From positions 194,683-258,682 of the forward strand of contig NZ_JAUSZL010000004.1 of the NCBI RefSeq assembly GCF_030817535.1: a DNA stretch of 64,000 nt, given 5' to 3'. A program made the position numbers and the translations under genes. Shown one piece after another: positions 43,605 to 56,219 of the stretch; within the stretch, counting starts at the first letter, position 1; every line of letters starts with the position of its first letter. Origin of the DNA: Streptomyces sp. V3I8. GTDB lineage: Bacteria > Actinomycetota > Actinomycetes > Streptomycetales > Streptomycetaceae. The notes below the pieces were generated by a model. It ran no database searches. It was not told the origin of the DNA and saw nothing but the letters and a program-made list of their open reading frames with translations.

Positions 43605-46600
43605 TCAGGTGAGGCCGAGTTCCTTGTCGATGAAGTCGAAGACGTCGTCGGCCGATGCCGTCTGCAGTTTCTGGCCGACGCTGGAGGCCGCGTCGCTCTC
43701 GGTGTTCACGATGTCGGTCAGGCGTGCGGTCAGGCTCTGCAGCCGGGCGACGAGCCGGTCGGCCTCGATCTCCTGCGGGTCCAGGCCGGCGGCCGCCGCC
43801 TCCAGCCGTTCCAGCTGGGCCAGCAGCGGCAGGGGGCCGGGGGCGGTGTCCGGGGCCAGCTCCGTGAGCAGGAACTGTGCGAGCGCGGCCGGGCTGGCGT
43901 AGTCGAAGACCATGGTGCTGGGGAGTTTCCTGCCGGTGGCGGTGCTCAGGCGTCCCCGCAGGTCGACGGCCGACACGGAGTCGAAGCCGAGGTCGTCGAA
44001 GGCCCGTTTGAGGTCCAGGGCGGCGGGGTCGTCGTATCCGAGCAGGGCCGCGGTGTGGGAGCGCACGAGGTCCTGCACGGTGCGGCTCTGCTCGGCCTGG
44101 GGCAGGCCGGCCAGCTGTGCCGCGAGCTGGGGTGCGGTGGAGGCGTCCGGCTGCGGGCCGCTGTCTGCGGCCAGGGCCGCCCGGACGTCGGGGATGTCCG
44201 CGATCAGGGGGCGGGGCCGGGCCAGTGTGTAGGCGGGGACGAAGCGTGACCAGTCGAAGTCGGCCACCACGAGATGGCTCTGTCCCTGCTCAAGGGCCTG
44301 TTCCAGGGCGTTGACGGCGGTGGCGGGTGCCATCGCCGGTGCGCCCATGCGGCGCATGAGCGCGCTGAGTTCGGCATCGACCATGCCGCCCTCCCACGAT
44401 CCCCAGGCCACGCAGGTCGCGGTGCGCCCGCGGGCCTGGCGCCGGTGGGCGAGGCCGTCCAGGAAGGCGTTGGCGCTGCCGTAGGCGGCCTGGCCGCCGC
44501 TGCCCCAGACGGCGGAGCCGGAGGAGAACAGGACGAACGCGTCCAGTGGGCGGTCCGCCAGCAGGTCGTCCAGGTGCAGTGCGCCCAGGATCTTCGCCCG
44601 GCCGACCTCGGCGAACTCCTCCAGGTCCAGTTCGGGCAGGGAGGCGATGCGCTGCGGCAGGCCGGCCGCGTGGACGACCGCCCGCAGCGGCGGGTCCTTG
44701 GGCAGTGAGTCCAGCAGGGCGGCCAGCGCGTCCCGGTCGGCGACGTCGCAGGCGGCGACCGTGACCTGGACGCCCTGCCCTTCGAGTTCCTCCTTCAGCG
44801 CCGCGGCGCCCTGCGCGGCGGGGCCGCGGCGGCTGGTGAGGACCAGGTGCCGGGCGCCGTTGCGGGCGAACAGGCGGGCCACGTGGGCGCCGAGCCCGCC
44901 GGTGCCGCCGGTGATCAGGACCGTGCCGCCCGCCGCGACAGCCTGAGCCTGCCCCGCACCGGCGGCGGCCGGTACGGCGGGCCGCGTCACGGGCCCGGCG
45001 TCGGACACGGGGGCGGGGGCGGCGTCGGACGCGGGGGCGCGGTGGTGCGGCAGGCTGCCGGGGGCCGGGGCGGCGGTGAGCGGGGAGCGGACCATGCGGC
45101 GTGCGAACACGCCGTCGGGGCGGACGGCGAGCTGGTCCTCGTCCGCCTCGGCGCGCAGGACCGCGCCGAGGTGGCGTGCCGTCTGTGCGTCGGGGGCGGC
45201 GGGGATGTCGATCATGCCGCCGAAGCTCTGCGGCTGGTCCAGGGCCAGGCTCGCGCCCAGTCCCCACAGGGCCGCCTGGTGGGGGCTGAGGAGTTCCGCG
45301 GAGTCGTGCACCGCGACCGCGCCGCTGGTGACACACCACAGCGGTGCGGTGGCCTCGGCGTCCTGCAGTGCCTGGGCCAGGACCACGGTCGCGGCGCCTC
45401 CCCTGGTGAGCGCCGGGTACTGCGGGTGGGGGCGGTCGTCCAGGCCCAGCAGCGACAGGATCCGCACGGGAGCAGTATCGGCAAGGACGGTACGCAGGCT
45501 TGCGGCCAGCTCCGCACGGTCGGGGTCGGTGACCTCCAGCGACACGAGTTGCGCCTCGGTGGCCAGGGCGTCGCTCAGGCGCGCGAGCGTGTCGTTCGCC
45601 GCGGCCGGGGGCCGGACGAGGAGCCAGGTCGGCGCCGGGGCGCCGGCCGCGGCGGGAGTGGCCGGGGCGGGGGCCGGTGTCCAGGTCACCTGGTAGCGCC
45701 AGGAGTCGAGCAGGGCGTTCTCCTGGCGGCGGTGGCGCCAGGCGGCCAGCGCGGGCACGACGGCACCCAGGTGCGCTGTGGGCACGTCCAGTTCTTCGGC
45801 CAGCAGCAGGCTGTCGCCGCGCTCCACGGCGTTCCAGAAGTCGGCGTCCAGCGTGCTTGACGCTGCGGTGCCGTCGGCGGGACCGGCCGCGTGGGCGGAG
45901 GAATCACCCTGTGCGGCGGACATGCTGTCGGTCGACCAGTAGCGGCGGCGCTGGAAGGCGTACGTGGGCAGGTCCACGCGCTCAGCGCCGTGTCCGGCGT
46001 AGAAGGCGTCCCAGTCCACGGTGGCACCGGAGGCGAACAGCCCGCCCAGCGCGGTCAGTACGGTGACGTCCTCGGGCCGGTCCTTGCGCAGCACCGGGGC
46101 GTAGGTGATCTCGTCGACGCCGTCGAGAATCTGGCGGGCCAGGCCCGTCAGTACGGCGTCGGGGCCGCACTCGATGAAGCGGGTGACGCCCTGGCCTTGC
46201 AGGGTCTTGATCCCGTCGGCGAAGCGCACCGCCTCACGCACATGACTGACCCAGTACTCGGGGTCAGTCAGCTGCCCGGCCGTGGCCAGAGCACCCGTCA
46301 CGTTCGACACGACGGTCAGCTTCGGCTGCGCATACGTCAACGAGGCGGCCACTGTGCGGAACTCGTCGAGCATCGGCTCCATCAGCGGGGAGTGGAAGGC
46401 GTGCGAGACCCGCAGGCGGCTCACCCGGCGGCCCAGCGCACGGAAGTGCTCATCAACCGTCTTCACGTCGGCTTCGGCGCCGGAGACCACCACAGAAGTG
46501 GGACCGTTGACCGCGGCGATCCCCACCACACCGTTCAGCAGCGGCAGGACTTCGTCCTCGGTGGCCTCGACGGCGAGCATCGCTCCCCCGGAGGGCAGCG

Positions 46601-48665
46601 CGTCCATCAGCCGGCCCCGCGCCGCCACCAGCGTCGCCGCATCCTCCAGCGACAGGACGCCGGCGACGTGGGCGGCGGTGATCTCACCGATGGAATGCCC
46701 GGCCACGAAGTCCGGGCGCACACCCCACGACTCGAGCAGACGGAACAGGGCGGTTTCCACGGCGAACAGGGCGGCCTGAGCGAACACGGTGCGGTTGAGG
46801 GCATCGGCGTCGTCACCGAACACCGCCCCCCGCAACGGCCGCTCCAGCCGGCCCTGCAACGCTTCGCACACCGCGTCGAAGGCAGATGCGTACACCGGGA
46901 ACGCCTCATACAACTCCCCTCCCATGGACAGGCGCTGGCTGCCCTGGCCGGTGAACAGCACGGCGCTCAGGCCGTCGGAGGCCGGCGCCTGCTGCACGCT
47001 CGCGGCCGGCTCCCCCGCCGTCAGCGCGGACAGGCCCGCCAGCAGGTCTTCGCGGCTGCGGCCCACCACGACGGCCCGGTGTTCGAGGGCGGCGCGGGTG
47101 GTGGCCAGGGAGAAGCCGATGTCGGCCGGGGTGAGGTGAGGGCGCTTTTCCATCCAGCGGGCCAGCTGCTCGGCCTGGGCGGGCAGTGCGCCGGCGCCGC
47201 GCGCGGAGATCACCCACGGCACCGCCGGTGAGCCGGTCGCCGGGGTTTCGGCGTCGGCCGGGGCCGGGACGGTGGTCGCGGTGGTTTCGGTGGTCTCGGT
47301 GGGGGGTTGCGCCGGTGGCGGTTCCTCGATGATGACGTGGGCGTTGGTGCCGGAGAGGCCGAAGGAGGAGATGCCGGCGCGCTTGAGGTGGCCGGTGTCG
47401 GGCCAGGCGGTCTGTTCGGTGAGCAGGCGGATGTTGCCCGCGCTCCAGTCGACGTTGGAGCTGGGTGCGTCCACGTGCAGGGTCTGGGGCAGGACGTCGT
47501 GGCGCATGGCCATGACCATCTTGATGATGCCGCTGACGCCGGCGGCGGCCTGGGCGTGGCCGATGTTGGATTTGATGGAGCCCAGCCACAGGGGCCGGTC
47601 TTCGGGGCGGTCCTGGCCGTAGGTGGCCAGGAGTGCCTGGGCTTCGATGGGGTCGCCCAGGGTGGTGCCGGTGCCGTGGGCCTCGACGGCGTCGATCTGG
47701 TCGGCGGCGAGCTGGGCGGCGGCCAGGGCCTGGCGGATGACGCGTTGCTGGGAGGGGCCGTTAGGGGCGGTGAGGCCGTTGGAGGCGCCGTCGGAGTTGA
47801 CGGCGCTGCCGCGCACGACGGCCAGGACGGGGTGGTTGTTGCGGCGGGCGTCGGACAGGCGCTCCACCAGCAGCATGCCGATGCCCTCGCCCCAGCCGGT
47901 GCCGTCGGCGGCCTCGGCGAAGGCCTTGCAGCGGCCGTCGGGGGCCAGGCCGCGGTCCTGGCTGAAGCCGACGAAGGAGACGGGGGTGGACATGACGGTG
48001 ACGCCGCCGGCCAGGGCCAGGGAGCAGTCTCCGGCGCGCAGGGCCTGGATGGCCCAGTGCAGGGCGACCAGGGAGGAGGAGCAGGCGGTGTCGACGGTGA
48101 CGGCCGGGCCCTCCAGGCCCAGGGTGTAGGCGATGCGGCCGGAGGCGACGCTGGCCAGGGCGCCGGTGCCGCTGTCGGCGGAGTAGTCGTGGTAGACGAC
48201 GCCGGCGAAGACGCCGGTGCGGCTGCCCTTGAGGGACAGCGGGTCGATGCCGGCGCGTTCGAAGGCTTCCCAGGCCGTTTCCAGCAGCAGGCGCTGCTGG
48301 GGGTCGGTCTCGCGGGCCTCACGGGGGCTGATCTTGAAGAAGTCGGCGTCGAACTGTCCGGCGTCGTGCAGGAAGCCGCCTTCGCGGCAGTAGGTCTTGC
48401 CGGGGGTGGCGGGGGTGGGGTCGTAGAGGTCGGTGACGTCCCAGCCCCGGTCGGTGGGGAAGGGGGAGATGCCGTCGCCGCCCGAGGACACGAGGTCCCA
48501 CAGGTCTTCCGGTGAGGCGATGTTGCCGGGATAGCGGCAGCTCATGGCCACGATCGCGATCGGTTCGTGCTGCCTGGCCTCCGCGTCGCGCAGGCGCCGC
48601 TTGGTCTGCTGGAGGTCCGACGTGGCACGCCTGAGGTATTCGCGCAGCTTCTCGTCGTTGCCCAT
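43605..48665 (-). CDS. Single-module PKS, KS-AT-KR-ACP (no DH), hydroxyl-forming
   Basis: A 1,686-residue protein. N-terminal docking coil ([13 protein letters not shown]), KS (about 48,570-47,300; DTACSSS), malonyl-type AT (46,980-45,960; GHSIGE, HAFH), a post-AT linker with a [10 protein letters not shown] segment in the place of a DH (45,850-45,100), KR (about 44,940-44,340) and ACP (GFDSV, near 43,980), then a docking helix ([14 protein letters not shown]). The KR has GGTGGLG, catalytic Ser and Tyr (QAAYGSAN), lacks the LDD triad (AGLPQR) and has Trp in AVWGSGG: the A-type fingerprint, so an L-configured hydroxyl should remain in the chain. The KS elbow region differs from the neighbours ([13 protein letters not shown]), but the active site is intact. 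It follows the upstream PKS gene by 61 bases; the three are surely one operon. Confidence 0.92.
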   Translation of the reverse strand: MGNDEKLREYLRRATSDLQQTKRRLRDAEARQHEPIAIVAMSCRYPGNIASPEDLWDLVSSGGDGISPFPTDRGWDVTDLYDPTPATPGKTYCREGGFLHDAGQFDADFFKISPREARETDPQQRLLLETAWEAFERAGIDPLSLKGSRTGVFAGVVYHDYSADSGTGALASVASGRIAYTLGLEGPAVTVDTACSSSLVALHWAIQALRAGDCSLALAGGVTVMSTPVSFVGFSQDRGLAPDGRCKAFAEAADGTGWGEGIGMLLVERLSDARRNNHPVLAVVRGSAVNSDGASNGLTAPNGPSQQRVIRQALAAAQLAADQIDAVEAHGTGTTLGDPIEAQALLATYGQDRPEDRPLWLGSIKSNIGHAQAAAGVSGIIKMVMAMRHDVLPQTLHVDAPSSNVDWSAGNIRLLTEQTAWPDTGHLKRAGISSFGLSGTNAHVIIEEPPPAQPPTETTETTATTVPAPADAETPATGSPAVPWVISARGAGALPAQAEQLARWMEKRPHLTPADIGFSLATTRAALEHRAVVVGRSREDLLAGLSALTAGEPAASVQQAPASDGLSAVLFTGQGSQRLSMGGELYEAFPVYASAFDAVCEALQGRLERPLRGAVFGDDADALNRTVFAQAALFAVETALFRLLESWGVRPDFVAGHSIGEITAAHVAGVLSLEDAATLVAARGRLMDALPSGGAMLAVEATEDEVLPLLNGVVGIAAVNGPTSVVVSGAEADVKTVDEHFRALGRRVSRLRVSHAFHSPLMEPMLDEFRTVAASLTYAQPKLTVVSNVTGALATAGQLTDPEYWVSHVREAVRFADGIKTLQGQGVTRFIECGPDAVLTGLARQILDGVDEITYAPVLRKDRPEDVTVLTALGGLFASGATVDWDAFYAGHGAERVDLPTYAFQRRRYWSTDSMSAAQGDSSAHAAGPADGTAASSTLDADFWNAVERGDSLLLAEELDVPTAHLGAVVPALAAWRHRRQENALLDSWRYQVTWTPAPAPATPAAAGAPAPTWLLVRPPAAANDTLARLSDALATEAQLVSLEVTDPDRAELAASLRTVLADTAPVRILSLLGLDDRPHPQYPALTRGGAATVVLAQALQDAEATAPLWCVTSGAVAVHDSAELLSPHQAALWGLGASLALDQPQSFGGMIDIPAAPDAQTARHLGAVLRAEADEDQLAVRPDGVFARRMVRSPLTAAPAPGSLPHHRAPASDAAPAPVSDAGPVTRPAVPAAAGAGQAQAVAAGGTVLITGGTGGLGAHVARLFARNGARHLVLTSRRGPAAQGAAALKEELEGQGVQVTVAACDVADRDALAALLDSLPKDPPLRAVVHAAGLPQRIASLPELDLEEFAEVGRAKILGALHLDDLLADRPLDAFVLFSSGSAVWGSGGQAAYGSANAFLDGLAHRRQARGRTATCVAWGSWEGGMVDAELSALMRRMGAPAMAPATAVNALEQALEQGQSHLVVADFDWSRFVPAYTLARPRPLIADIPDVRAALAADSGPQPDASTAPQLAAQLAGLPQAEQSRTVQDLVRSHTAALLGYDDPAALDLKRAFDDLGFDSVSAVDLRGRLSTATGRKLPSTMVFDYASPAALAQFLLTELAPDTAPGPLPLLAQLERLEAAAAGLDPQEIEADRLVARLQSLTARLTDIVNTESDAASSVGQKLQTASADDVFDFIDKELGLT

Positions 48666-48726
48666 CTGGCCCTCTGCCCCTCGCTCGGTGCTGCTCGTAC
48701 GGTTTCGTGGACGGGACGCGGCCGGG

Positions 48727-51700
48727 CTATGCGATGCCCAGCTCGCTGTCGAGGACGTCGAAGAGTTCCTCGTCGGTGGCGGATGTGTAGCCGGCCCCGG
48801 ACTCGGGGGGTGCGGTGTCCTGGCGTGCGTCGTGCCAGGTGCGCAGGAGGGCTTCGAGGCGGCTGGTGATGCGTTCTTGGTCGCCGGGTGCGCTCTGGGC
48901 GCTCAGGGGGCCCAGCAGGGCTTCGATCCGGTCGATCTCGCCGAGTGCTTGCCGGGCCGCCGACTCGTCCTCCTCGGGCAGGACCAGGGCGTCGATGTGG
49001 TCGGCGGCGGCCCGGGAGTTGGGGTGGTCGAAGACCAGGGTGGCCGGCAGGGTCAGGCCGGTGGTGCGCTCCAGGCGCCGACGCAGTTCCACGGCGGCCA
49101 GCGAGTCGAAGCCCAGGTCCTTGAAGGCGCGGTCGGCTTCCACCGCGCCGGCCGAGGGGTGGCCCAGGACCGCGGCGACCTGTGCGCGGACCAGGTCCAG
49201 GAGCCGGCGGCCGCGTTCGGGGGCGGTAAGGGTGAGCAGGTGCCTGCGCAGCTGCCGGCCGGTGTCGGCGGTGGCGCGGGTGGCAGGGGTGGTGCGGGGG
49301 ATGCGTACGAGGGCGCGCAGCACGGCGGGCAGGTCGTCGCCGCGGGCGTACAGGGCGCCCCGGTCCAGGCGCAGCGGCACCACCACACCCTCACCGCTGC
49401 CACTGTCACTGCCACTCCCGGTGCCGGTTGTGGTGGCGGTGCCGGTTGTGGTCAGGGCGTGGTCGAACAGGGCGAGTCCTTCGCCGGTGTCCAGGTAGGG
49501 GGTGCCCAGTTCGGCGGCCCGCCGACGCTGGGCGGCGTCCGGGGCGTCCTCGTGCGTGGCCCAGGGTCCGTACGCCAGGGAGAGCGCCGGCAGGCCCTGG
49601 GCGCGGCGGTGGCGGGCGAGTGCGTCCAGGAAGGTGGCGGCGGCGGCCTGGTTGGCCTGGCCGGCGCCGTGCAGCAGGCCGGTGGAGGACGACAGCAGGA
49701 CGAACGCCGCCAGGTCCTGACCGGCGGTGAGTTCGTGCAGGTGCCAGGCGGCGCCGGCCCGGGGCAGCAGCGCGCTCTCCACGCGGTCGCGGGTCATCGC
49801 CTCCAGCAGGCCGTTGGCCGGGGTGAGGGCGGTGTGGACGACGGCGGTCAGCGGGTGCTCGTGCGCCACGGCGGCCAGTACGCCGGCCAGGGCCGCACGG
49901 CTGGTCAGGTCGCAGGTGTGCACGTCGATGTGGGCGCCGCTCTCGCGCAGGCCGCTCACGTCCGGGGCGGGGGCGGCCGGGTCGCAGGCCAGCAGCAGCC
50001 GGCGGACGCCGTGGTGGCCGATGAGGTGGCGGGCCAGCGGCAGGCCGTGGCCGTCCACGCCGACGGTCACCAGGACCGTCCCGTGCGCCGGCAGCGGCCC
50101 GGCCTCCCCCACCGCGCCGAAGCCGGTACCGGCGGCGGCCAGGCCGGAGGCGGTACTGAGGCCGGAGCCGGAGGCGGCGGGGGCGGGAGTGGCGGACGCG
50201 GGAGCAACGGGGGCGGCGGGTGCGGGGGTGGTGTCGGCGGGGGTGAGGCGGCAGACGAGCGGTCGTCCCTCGTGCAGGGCCACGTCGCTCTCCCCCTCGT
50301 CCAACAGCGCCAGCGCGGCGGGCAGGGCGGCGCGGGAGGCCGCCGAGCCGTCCAGGTCCACCAGGGCGAACCGGCCGGGGTTCTCCGCCTGTGCGGCGGT
50401 GACCAGGCCGCGCACCGCGGCCTGGGCCAGTCCCGTGGCGCTGTGGGCGGACACGGCGCCCTCGGTGACCACCACCAGGCGTGCGGTGGCAAGGCGCGGG
50501 TCGCCGGCCCAGGAGTGCAGTGCGGCGCGGACGTGCTCGAGGACCGTGCGGGCGGCGGCCAGGACGTCGCCGGGGGCGTCCTGGCCGGGCGCGGCGCCCA
50601 GCAGCAGCATCTGCCCGGGGGTGTCCTGGCCGGGGGTGTCCTGGCCGGTGAGGTGTTGGGCGAAGGAGTCGATGTCCGCGTGGAGGGGGGCGGGGCTGTC
50701 GCCCAGGGCGCGCAGGGGGTCCTGTCCCAGCACCGCCCAGCTCGGGTGCGCGGGGGCGCCGGCCGGTGCGGCCGCGTCCTGCCACTGCGGGTACAGCAGT
50801 ACGTCGGGGCGTACTCCGGTGGCCGCGGCGAGCGTGTCCGGTGTCAGGGGGGCGCAGGTGAGGGAGGCTACGGACAGCACCGGGGTGCCCGCGGTGTCGG
50901 CGAGGTCCAGACTGACGGCACTGGCGGCACTGGCGGCGCTGACGGCGCTGGGTTCGGTGCCGGTGTCCGTGCCGGTGGTGCGGGCCGCGCGTACGCGCAA
51001 GGTGGTGGCGCCGGGCGCGTGGCGCGACACCTGCCTCCAGTGCAGCGGCAGTGAGGGGCCTTCGCCGGCGCCGGGCAGCAGGTGGCGCAGCAGCGTAGCG
51101 GCCTCCCACAGCACCGGGTGCACGGTGAAGTCCTCGGTGCCGGTGTGCAGTTCGGGTGCCAGTGTCACCTCGGCGAACACCTCGTCGCCGCGGCGCCACA
51201 GGGCCGTCAGCGCGTCCGGGGCGGGCCCGGCGCCGTAGCCGTGCGCAAGGAGCGCCGCGCGGGCTTCGCCGGTGTCCAGTGCGCTCGCGCCGGGCGGCGG
51301 CCACTGGGTCAGGTCGGCCGGTGCCGGCGGGGGGCCGCCGGCCAGGGTCGCGGTGGCGTGCACGGTGGCGGGGATGTGCGGGTGCGGGGAGCGGGAGTGG
51401 ACACGCACCGTGCGGCTGCCGTCCTCGCCGGCCGGTGCCAGGGTCACCTGCAGGGCCGGCATCTGGTCCCCGGACAGGACGAGCGGCGCCGTGGTGTGCA
51501 GTTCACCTATGCTCTCGCAGCCCGCGTACGCCCCGGCGGCCAGGACGAGTTCGGCCAGTGCGGCCGGCGGGAACAGCGCGGTGCCCAGCACGTCGTGTCC
51601 GGTGGCCCAGGGGTGTTCGCGCGGGGAGAGCCGTCCGGTGAGGACCAGGCCGTCGCCGTCGGCGAGGGTGAGCGCGGCCTTGAGGAGCGGGTGGCGCGGG

Positions 51701-54552
51701 GCCTCGAGCCCGGCCGCGCTCAGGTCCGTGCCGCCGGCCAGCGCATCGAGCCAGTAGCGCTCGCGCTGGAAGGCGTACGTCGGCAGCTCCACGCGCTCGG
51801 CGCCGTGTCCGGCATAGAAGGCGTCCCAGTCCACTGCCGCACCGGAGGCGAACAGCCCGCCCAGCGCGGTCAGTACGGTGACGTCCTCGGGCCGGTCCTT
51901 GCGCAGCACCGGCAGGTAGGTCACCTCGTCGGCCGCAGTGGTGGTGCCGGCCGGGACGGCACTGGTGTCGGTAGCGGTGCCGGTGGTGTCGAGGATCTGG
52001 CGGGCCAAGCCCGTCAGGACGGCGTCGGGGCCGCACTCCACGAACCGGGTGACTCCCGCGCCGTGCAGGGCCTTCACCGCGTCGGCAAAGCGCACGGGCC
52101 GGCGGACGTGGCTGACCCAGTACTCGGGGTCGGTCAGCTCCTCGGCCGTCGCCAGGACGCCGCTCACGTTCGATACGACGGCCAGCTTCGGCTGCGTATA
52201 GATCAACGAGGCGGCCACCGTGCGGAACTCGTCGAGCATCGGCTCCATCAACGGCGAGTGGAAGGCGTGCGAGACCCGCAGGCGAGTGCTCTTGCGGCCC
52301 AGCGCACGGAAGTGCTCGTCAACCGTGTCGATGTCGGTCTCGGCGCCGGAGACCACCACGGAGGTGGGACCGTTGACCGCAGCAATCCCCACCACGCCGC
52401 TGAGCAGCGGCAGGACTTCGTCCTCGGTGGCTTCGACGGCGAGCATCGCTCCGCCGGAGGGCAGCGCGTCCATCAGCCGGCCCCGCGCCGCCACCAGCGC
52501 AGCCGCATCCTCCAGCGACAGGACGCCTGCGACGTGGGCGGCGGTGATCTCACCGATGGAATGCCCGGCCACGAAGTCCGGCCGCACCCCCCACGACTCC
52601 AGAAGCCGGAACAGCGCCGTCTCCACGGCGAACAGGGCGGCCTGGGCGAAGAGGGTGCGGTTGAGCAGGTCGGCGTCGTCACCGAACACCACCTCCCGCA
52701 GCGGGCGTTCCAGCCGGCCCTGCAGCGCTTCGCAGACGGCGTCGAAAGCGGCCGCGTACACCGGGAACGCCTCGTACAGCTCCCGGCCCATGGACAGGCG
52801 CTGGCTGCCCTGGCCGGTGAAGAGGACGGCGGTGCGGCCCGAGGGGCGCGACCGGGTCACCGCGTCGTCGCCGAGCCCGGTGAGCGCGGCCAGGAGGTCC
52901 TCGCGGGTGCGGCCCACCACGACCGCCCGGTGTTCGAGGGCGGCGCGGGAGGAGAGCAGGGAGAAGCCGATGTCGGCCGGGGCGAGGTGGGGGCGTTCCT
53001 CCACCCAGCGGGCCAGTTGCTCGGCCTGGGCGGGCAGTGCGCCGGCGCCGCGCGCGGAGATCACCCACGGCACCGCCGGTGAGCCGGTTTTCGGGGCGGT
53101 GGCCGCTGCGGGGGCGGTGGGCAGGGCGGCGGGGGGTGCGGGGTGTTCGCCGTCCTGGGGGGCCTGCGGCGTCGGGTCGGGGTCGTGCGGGGGTGGTTCT
53201 TCGACGATGACGTGGGCGTTGGTGCCGGAGAGGCCGAAGGAGGAGATGCCGGCGCGGCGCGGGCGGCCGTCGTCGTTGACGGGCCAGGGGCGGGGCTCGG
53301 CAAGGAGCTGGACGGCTCCGGTGTTCCAGTCGACCTTGGTGGAGGGCTGGTCGGCGTACAGGGATTTGGGCAGGACGTCGTGGCGCATGGCCATGACCAT
53401 CTTGATGATGCCGGCGACGCCGGCGGCGGCCTGGGTGTGGCCGATGTTGGATTTGATGGAGCCCAGCCACAGCGGGCGGTCTTCGGGGCGGTCCTGGCCG
53501 TAGGTGTCCAGCAGGGCCTGGGCCTCGATGGGGTCGCCCAGGGTGGTGCCGGTGCCGTGGCCCTCGATGACGTCGATGTCGGCGGGGGTCAGGCGGGAGC
53601 CGGAGAGGGCCTGTTTGATGACGCGCTGCTGGGAGGGGCCGTTGGGAGCGGTGAAGCCGCTGGAGGCGCCGTCCTGGTTGGTGGCGCTGGCGCGGATGAC
53701 CGCGAGGACGGGGTGGTTGTTGCGGCGGGCGTCGGAGAGGCGTTCGAGCAGCAGGACGCCGGCGCCTTCGGAGCAGCCCATGCCGTCGGCGGATTCGGAG
53801 AAGGACTTGCAGCGGCCGTCGGCCGCCAGGCCGCGCTGGGTGCTGAAGTAGACGAACATCTCGGGGTTGGACATGACGGTGACGCCGCCGGCCAGGGCCA
53901 GGGTGCAGTCGCCGCGGCGCAGGGCCTGGGCGGCCAGGTGCAGGGCGACCAGGGAGGAGGAGCAGGCGGTGTCGACGGAGACGGCCGGTCCCTCCAGGCC
54001 CAGGGTGTAGGAGATGCGGCCCGTCACCAGGCTGCCGGCGCTGGAGCTGCCGGCTTCCTTGCCCTGGGCGTAGTCGTGGTACATGACGCCGGCGAAGACG
54101 CCGGTGCGGCTGCCCTTGAGGGTGAGGGGGTCGATGCCGGCGCGTTCGACGGCCTCCCAGGCGGTTTCCAGCAGCAGGCGCTGCTGGGGGTCCATCACCA
54201 GGGCCTCGTTGGGGCTGATGTTGAAGAACGCGGCGTCGAAGTCGGCGGCGTCGTGCAGGAAGCCGCCCTCGTTGGCGTAGGTCTTGCCGGCGTGGCCGGG
54301 CTGGGGGTCGTAGACGCCCGCGTCCCAGCCGCGGTCGGCGGGGAAGGCGGAGACGGCGTCGCGGCCGTCGGCGACCAGCTGCCACAGGTCTTCGGGGGAG
54401 GTGACGCCGCCCGGGTAGCGGCACGCCATGCCGACGATGGCGACGGATTCGTCGTCGGGTTTGCGTGCCGCCTCGTCGAGGCATCTGCGAGCGTCGCGCA
54501 GCTCCGCGAGAGTGCGCTTGAGGTATTGAAGGAGCCGTTCCTCGTTGCTCAC
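48727..54552 (-). CDS. Single-module PKS, KS-AT-(inactive DH)-(inactive KR)-ACP, beta-keto-forming
   Basis: A 1,941-residue protein from GTG 54,552 (gaggag ten bases upstream). Docking coil, KS (54,440-53,200; DTACSSS), malonyl-type AT (52,840-51,780; GHSIGE, HAFH), a DH remnant (51,700-50,880), a KR remnant (50,090-49,540), ACP (GFDSL, near 49,110) and docking helix ([15 protein letters not shown]). The DH keeps HDVLG but has lost the catalytic Asp (LWEAATL for LLDAALH, Glu codon at 51,103-51,105) and the YGPxF motif. The KR nucleotide loop GGTGGLG has become VGVDGHG, the catalytic Tyr is Gln (codon 49,648-49,650) and the following Asn is Ala. KS, AT and ACP look intact, so the module should extend the chain and leave a ketone. 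It is the first PKS gene of the operon; the epoxidase gene lies upstream across a 254-base gap. Confidence 0.92.
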   Translation of the reverse strand: MSNEERLLQYLKRTLAELRDARRCLDEAARKPDDESVAIVGMACRYPGGVTSPEDLWQLVADGRDAVSAFPADRGWDAGVYDPQPGHAGKTYANEGGFLHDAADFDAAFFNISPNEALVMDPQQRLLLETAWEAVERAGIDPLTLKGSRTGVFAGVMYHDYAQGKEAGSSSAGSLVTGRISYTLGLEGPAVSVDTACSSSLVALHLAAQALRRGDCTLALAGGVTVMSNPEMFVYFSTQRGLAADGRCKSFSESADGMGCSEGAGVLLLERLSDARRNNHPVLAVIRASATNQDGASSGFTAPNGPSQQRVIKQALSGSRLTPADIDVIEGHGTGTTLGDPIEAQALLDTYGQDRPEDRPLWLGSIKSNIGHTQAAAGVAGIIKMVMAMRHDVLPKSLYADQPSTKVDWNTGAVQLLAEPRPWPVNDDGRPRRAGISSFGLSGTNAHVIVEEPPPHDPDPTPQAPQDGEHPAPPAALPTAPAAATAPKTGSPAVPWVISARGAGALPAQAEQLARWVEERPHLAPADIGFSLLSSRAALEHRAVVVGRTREDLLAALTGLGDDAVTRSRPSGRTAVLFTGQGSQRLSMGRELYEAFPVYAAAFDAVCEALQGRLERPLREVVFGDDADLLNRTLFAQAALFAVETALFRLLESWGVRPDFVAGHSIGEITAAHVAGVLSLEDAAALVAARGRLMDALPSGGAMLAVEATEDEVLPLLSGVVGIAAVNGPTSVVVSGAETDIDTVDEHFRALGRKSTRLRVSHAFHSPLMEPMLDEFRTVAASLIYTQPKLAVVSNVSGVLATAEELTDPEYWVSHVRRPVRFADAVKALHGAGVTRFVECGPDAVLTGLARQILDTTGTATDTSAVPAGTTTAADEVTYLPVLRKDRPEDVTVLTALGGLFASGAAVDWDAFYAGHGAERVELPTYAFQRERYWLDALAGGTDLSAAGLEAPRHPLLKAALTLADGDGLVLTGRLSPREHPWATGHDVLGTALFPPAALAELVLAAGAYAGCESIGELHTTAPLVLSGDQMPALQVTLAPAGEDGSRTVRVHSRSPHPHIPATVHATATLAGGPPPAPADLTQWPPPGASALDTGEARAALLAHGYGAGPAPDALTALWRRGDEVFAEVTLAPELHTGTEDFTVHPVLWEAATLLRHLLPGAGEGPSLPLHWRQVSRHAPGATTLRVRAARTTGTDTGTEPSAVSAASAASAVSLDLADTAGTPVLSVASLTCAPLTPDTLAAATGVRPDVLLYPQWQDAAAPAGAPAHPSWAVLGQDPLRALGDSPAPLHADIDSFAQHLTGQDTPGQDTPGQMLLLGAAPGQDAPGDVLAAARTVLEHVRAALHSWAGDPRLATARLVVVTEGAVSAHSATGLAQAAVRGLVTAAQAENPGRFALVDLDGSAASRAALPAALALLDEGESDVALHEGRPLVCRLTPADTTPAPAAPVAPASATPAPAASGSGLSTASGLAAAGTGFGAVGEAGPLPAHGTVLVTVGVDGHGLPLARHLIGHHGVRRLLLACDPAAPAPDVSGLRESGAHIDVHTCDLTSRAALAGVLAAVAHEHPLTAVVHTALTPANGLLEAMTRDRVESALLPRAGAAWHLHELTAGQDLAAFVLLSSSTGLLHGAGQANQAAAATFLDALARHRRAQGLPALSLAYGPWATHEDAPDAAQRRRAAELGTPYLDTGEGLALFDHALTTTGTATTTGTGSGSDSGSGEGVVVPLRLDRGALYARGDDLPAVLRALVRIPRTTPATRATADTGRQLRRHLLTLTAPERGRRLLDLVRAQVAAVLGHPSAGAVEADRAFKDLGFDSLAAVELRRRLERTTGLTLPATLVFDHPNSRAAADHIDALVLPEEDESAARQALGEIDRIEALLGPLSAQSAPGDQERITSRLEALLRTWHDARQDTAPPESGAGYTSATDEELFDVLDSELGIA

Positions 54553-54806
54553 AGGTGGCCATCTCCTCTCGGGTGGTGTGATCGGGCGCAGCGGAGCTGT
54601 CTGTGGCGGACGCCGCCGGGAAGTGCCGGCGGCGGGCTCCGCCGGGGGTGCCGGTGACGGGCTCCGCCGGGGTGCCGGTGGCGGACTCCGCCGGGGTGCT
54701 GGCGGGGTGCCGCAGGGTGTTGGCGGCGGGGGTGCCCGCCGGGGGTGCCCGCTTTCCCCCCCTTGTCCCCCTTCTTCCTGTGGGGGCGGCCTGGGCCTGA
54801 GGGGGG
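54553..54806 (-). other. Intergenic gap with 24-base tandem repeats before the PKS operon
   Basis: A 254-base gap between the epoxidase stop and the start of the PKS operon. Three imperfect 24-25-base units (gggctccgccggggtgccgg and variants, about 54,643-54,715) carry ggcgg/ccgcc arms that can fold. It may combine a terminator for the epoxidase operon and a promoter for the PKS genes; neither is certain. Confidence 0.5.
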
Positions 54807-56219
54807 TTAGCGGGGGGTGTCGTGCAGGTCGGGCCGGGTGTGCTGGGCGAGGAGTTCGCCGATCTGCGGGAACTGGGCGCGGGCCTGCTGCGCGGTGAGG
54901 GCGGGCTTGTCGGGGCCGCGCAGCACGGACAGCAGCAGCGGCAGCGACATCATCCTGCTCTGCGGGCTGCGCAGGGTGCTGACCTCGTAGACGGCGCGCA
55001 GCACGTTCTCGTTGGCGGCGGCGGTGCGGGCGTAGCGGGCGCCGATGCTCTGCTGCATGGCCGCGCCGCGGACGGTGATGTTGGTCTTGACGCCGGGGAA
55101 GAACAGGTCGGTGGTGCTGGCCATGGTCCAGGGGCCCGCGCCGGCGGCGGCGATGTCGTTCTGCACGGCGCGCGCCAGGCCCGGCTCGAGTCCGTGGGTC
55201 TTGAGGCGGGTGCGCAGGGCAAGAGCGCCGAAGGCGGCCATCGACATGCCGGTGGCGTAGTTGGGGCTCAGCACCATCACGGCGTCACCGATGGCCAAGA
55301 ACCCGTCGGGCAGGGGCAGTTTGTGCCACAGGCGGCGGCGGTTGGCCAGTCCGCGGGAGCCGCGGACCTCGGTGAGGGGGCGGGCGGTGGCGATGAGTTC
55401 GGCGACGACGGGGTCGCGCATGTCGCGGGCGAAGTCCGTGAAGCCCTCGTCCTGGGTGGGCGGCTGGCCGCCCTGGGTGCCGATGAGGGAGACGATCCAG
55501 CGGCCGTCCTCCTGGGGCATGAACGCGGCGCCCTTGCCGGGCTGTCCGGTGCCGGGGACGGTCTGGATGAGGACGCCGGGAAAGTTCTTGGCGGCCTGCG
55601 GGGGCGCTTCGTACTCGCGGCCGGCGTAGGTGAGGCCGGCGTCGACGAACTCCTCGGCGACGGCGGGCAGGCCCAGGCCGGCGAGCCAGGTGGGGGACTT
55701 GGAGCGGCTGCCGCAGGCGTCGACGACCAGGTCGGCGCCGATGACGGCTTCGGAGCCGTCGGCGCGTTCGACGGCCACCCCGGTGACGGCGGTGGCGTCG
55801 CCTCTCAGGGCGACCGCCCTGGTGGCCTGCAGCACGGTGACGGCCGGGTCGTCGAGGACCTGGCTGCGCACGACGTGGTCGATCAGGGGGCGGCTGCAGG
55901 CGATCGTGTAGGAGTCGTCGTCGAAGGTGCGGAACCAGCCCTCGGAGGAGAGGGTGAGCATGTCGCTGCCCATGGCCAGGGTGTGGGCGCCGGCCGCGGT
56001 CAGCTGGGCCAGGGTGCCGGGCAGCAGCTGCTCGAGGGCTTCGGCGCCGCCGGCCATGAGCATGTGGTTCTGCCGGCCCTGGGGCAGGCCCTTGCGCTGG
56101 GCGGGCCCCTGGGGGTAGGTGTCGCCCTCGATGACGGTGACCTTGTCGGCGTGCCGGGCCAGGACGCGGGCGGCCAGCAGGCCTGCCAGTCCGCCGCCTA
56201 TCACCACTGCCTGTGTCAT
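54807..56219 (-). CDS. FAD-dependent epoxidase/monooxygenase, Lsd18/MonCI-like
   Basis: A 470-residue flavoprotein: N-terminal FAD site GGGLAG (residues 8-13), [13 protein letters not shown] (about 42-54), DACGSRS in the middle and [16 protein letters not shown] as the second FAD motif. The order and wording of these blocks, including [13 protein letters not shown], closely follow the polyether epoxidases (Lsd18, MonCI), relatives of squalene epoxidase that act on polyene polyketides. No transmembrane or signal segment is seen. Its ATG overlaps the stop of the preceding SRPBCC gene (ATGA at 56,216-56,219), so the two are translationally coupled. It probably epoxidises an alkene of the polyene chain or ring; hydroxylation is the main alternative. 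The assignment to this family is from recalled sequence pattern, not a search. Confidence 0.8.
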   Translation of the reverse strand: MTQAVVIGGGLAGLLAARVLARHADKVTVIEGDTYPQGPAQRKGLPQGRQNHMLMAGGAEALEQLLPGTLAQLTAAGAHTLAMGSDMLTLSSEGWFRTFDDDSYTIACSRPLIDHVVRSQVLDDPAVTVLQATRAVALRGDATAVTGVAVERADGSEAVIGADLVVDACGSRSKSPTWLAGLGLPAVAEEFVDAGLTYAGREYEAPPQAAKNFPGVLIQTVPGTGQPGKGAAFMPQEDGRWIVSLIGTQGGQPPTQDEGFTDFARDMRDPVVAELIATARPLTEVRGSRGLANRRRLWHKLPLPDGFLAIGDAVMVLSPNYATGMSMAAFGALALRTRLKTHGLEPGLARAVQNDIAAAGAGPWTMASTTDLFFPGVKTNITVRGAAMQQSIGARYARTAAANENVLRAVYEVSTLRSPQSRMMSLPLLLSVLRGPDKPALTAQQARAQFPQIGELLAQHTRPDLHDTPR

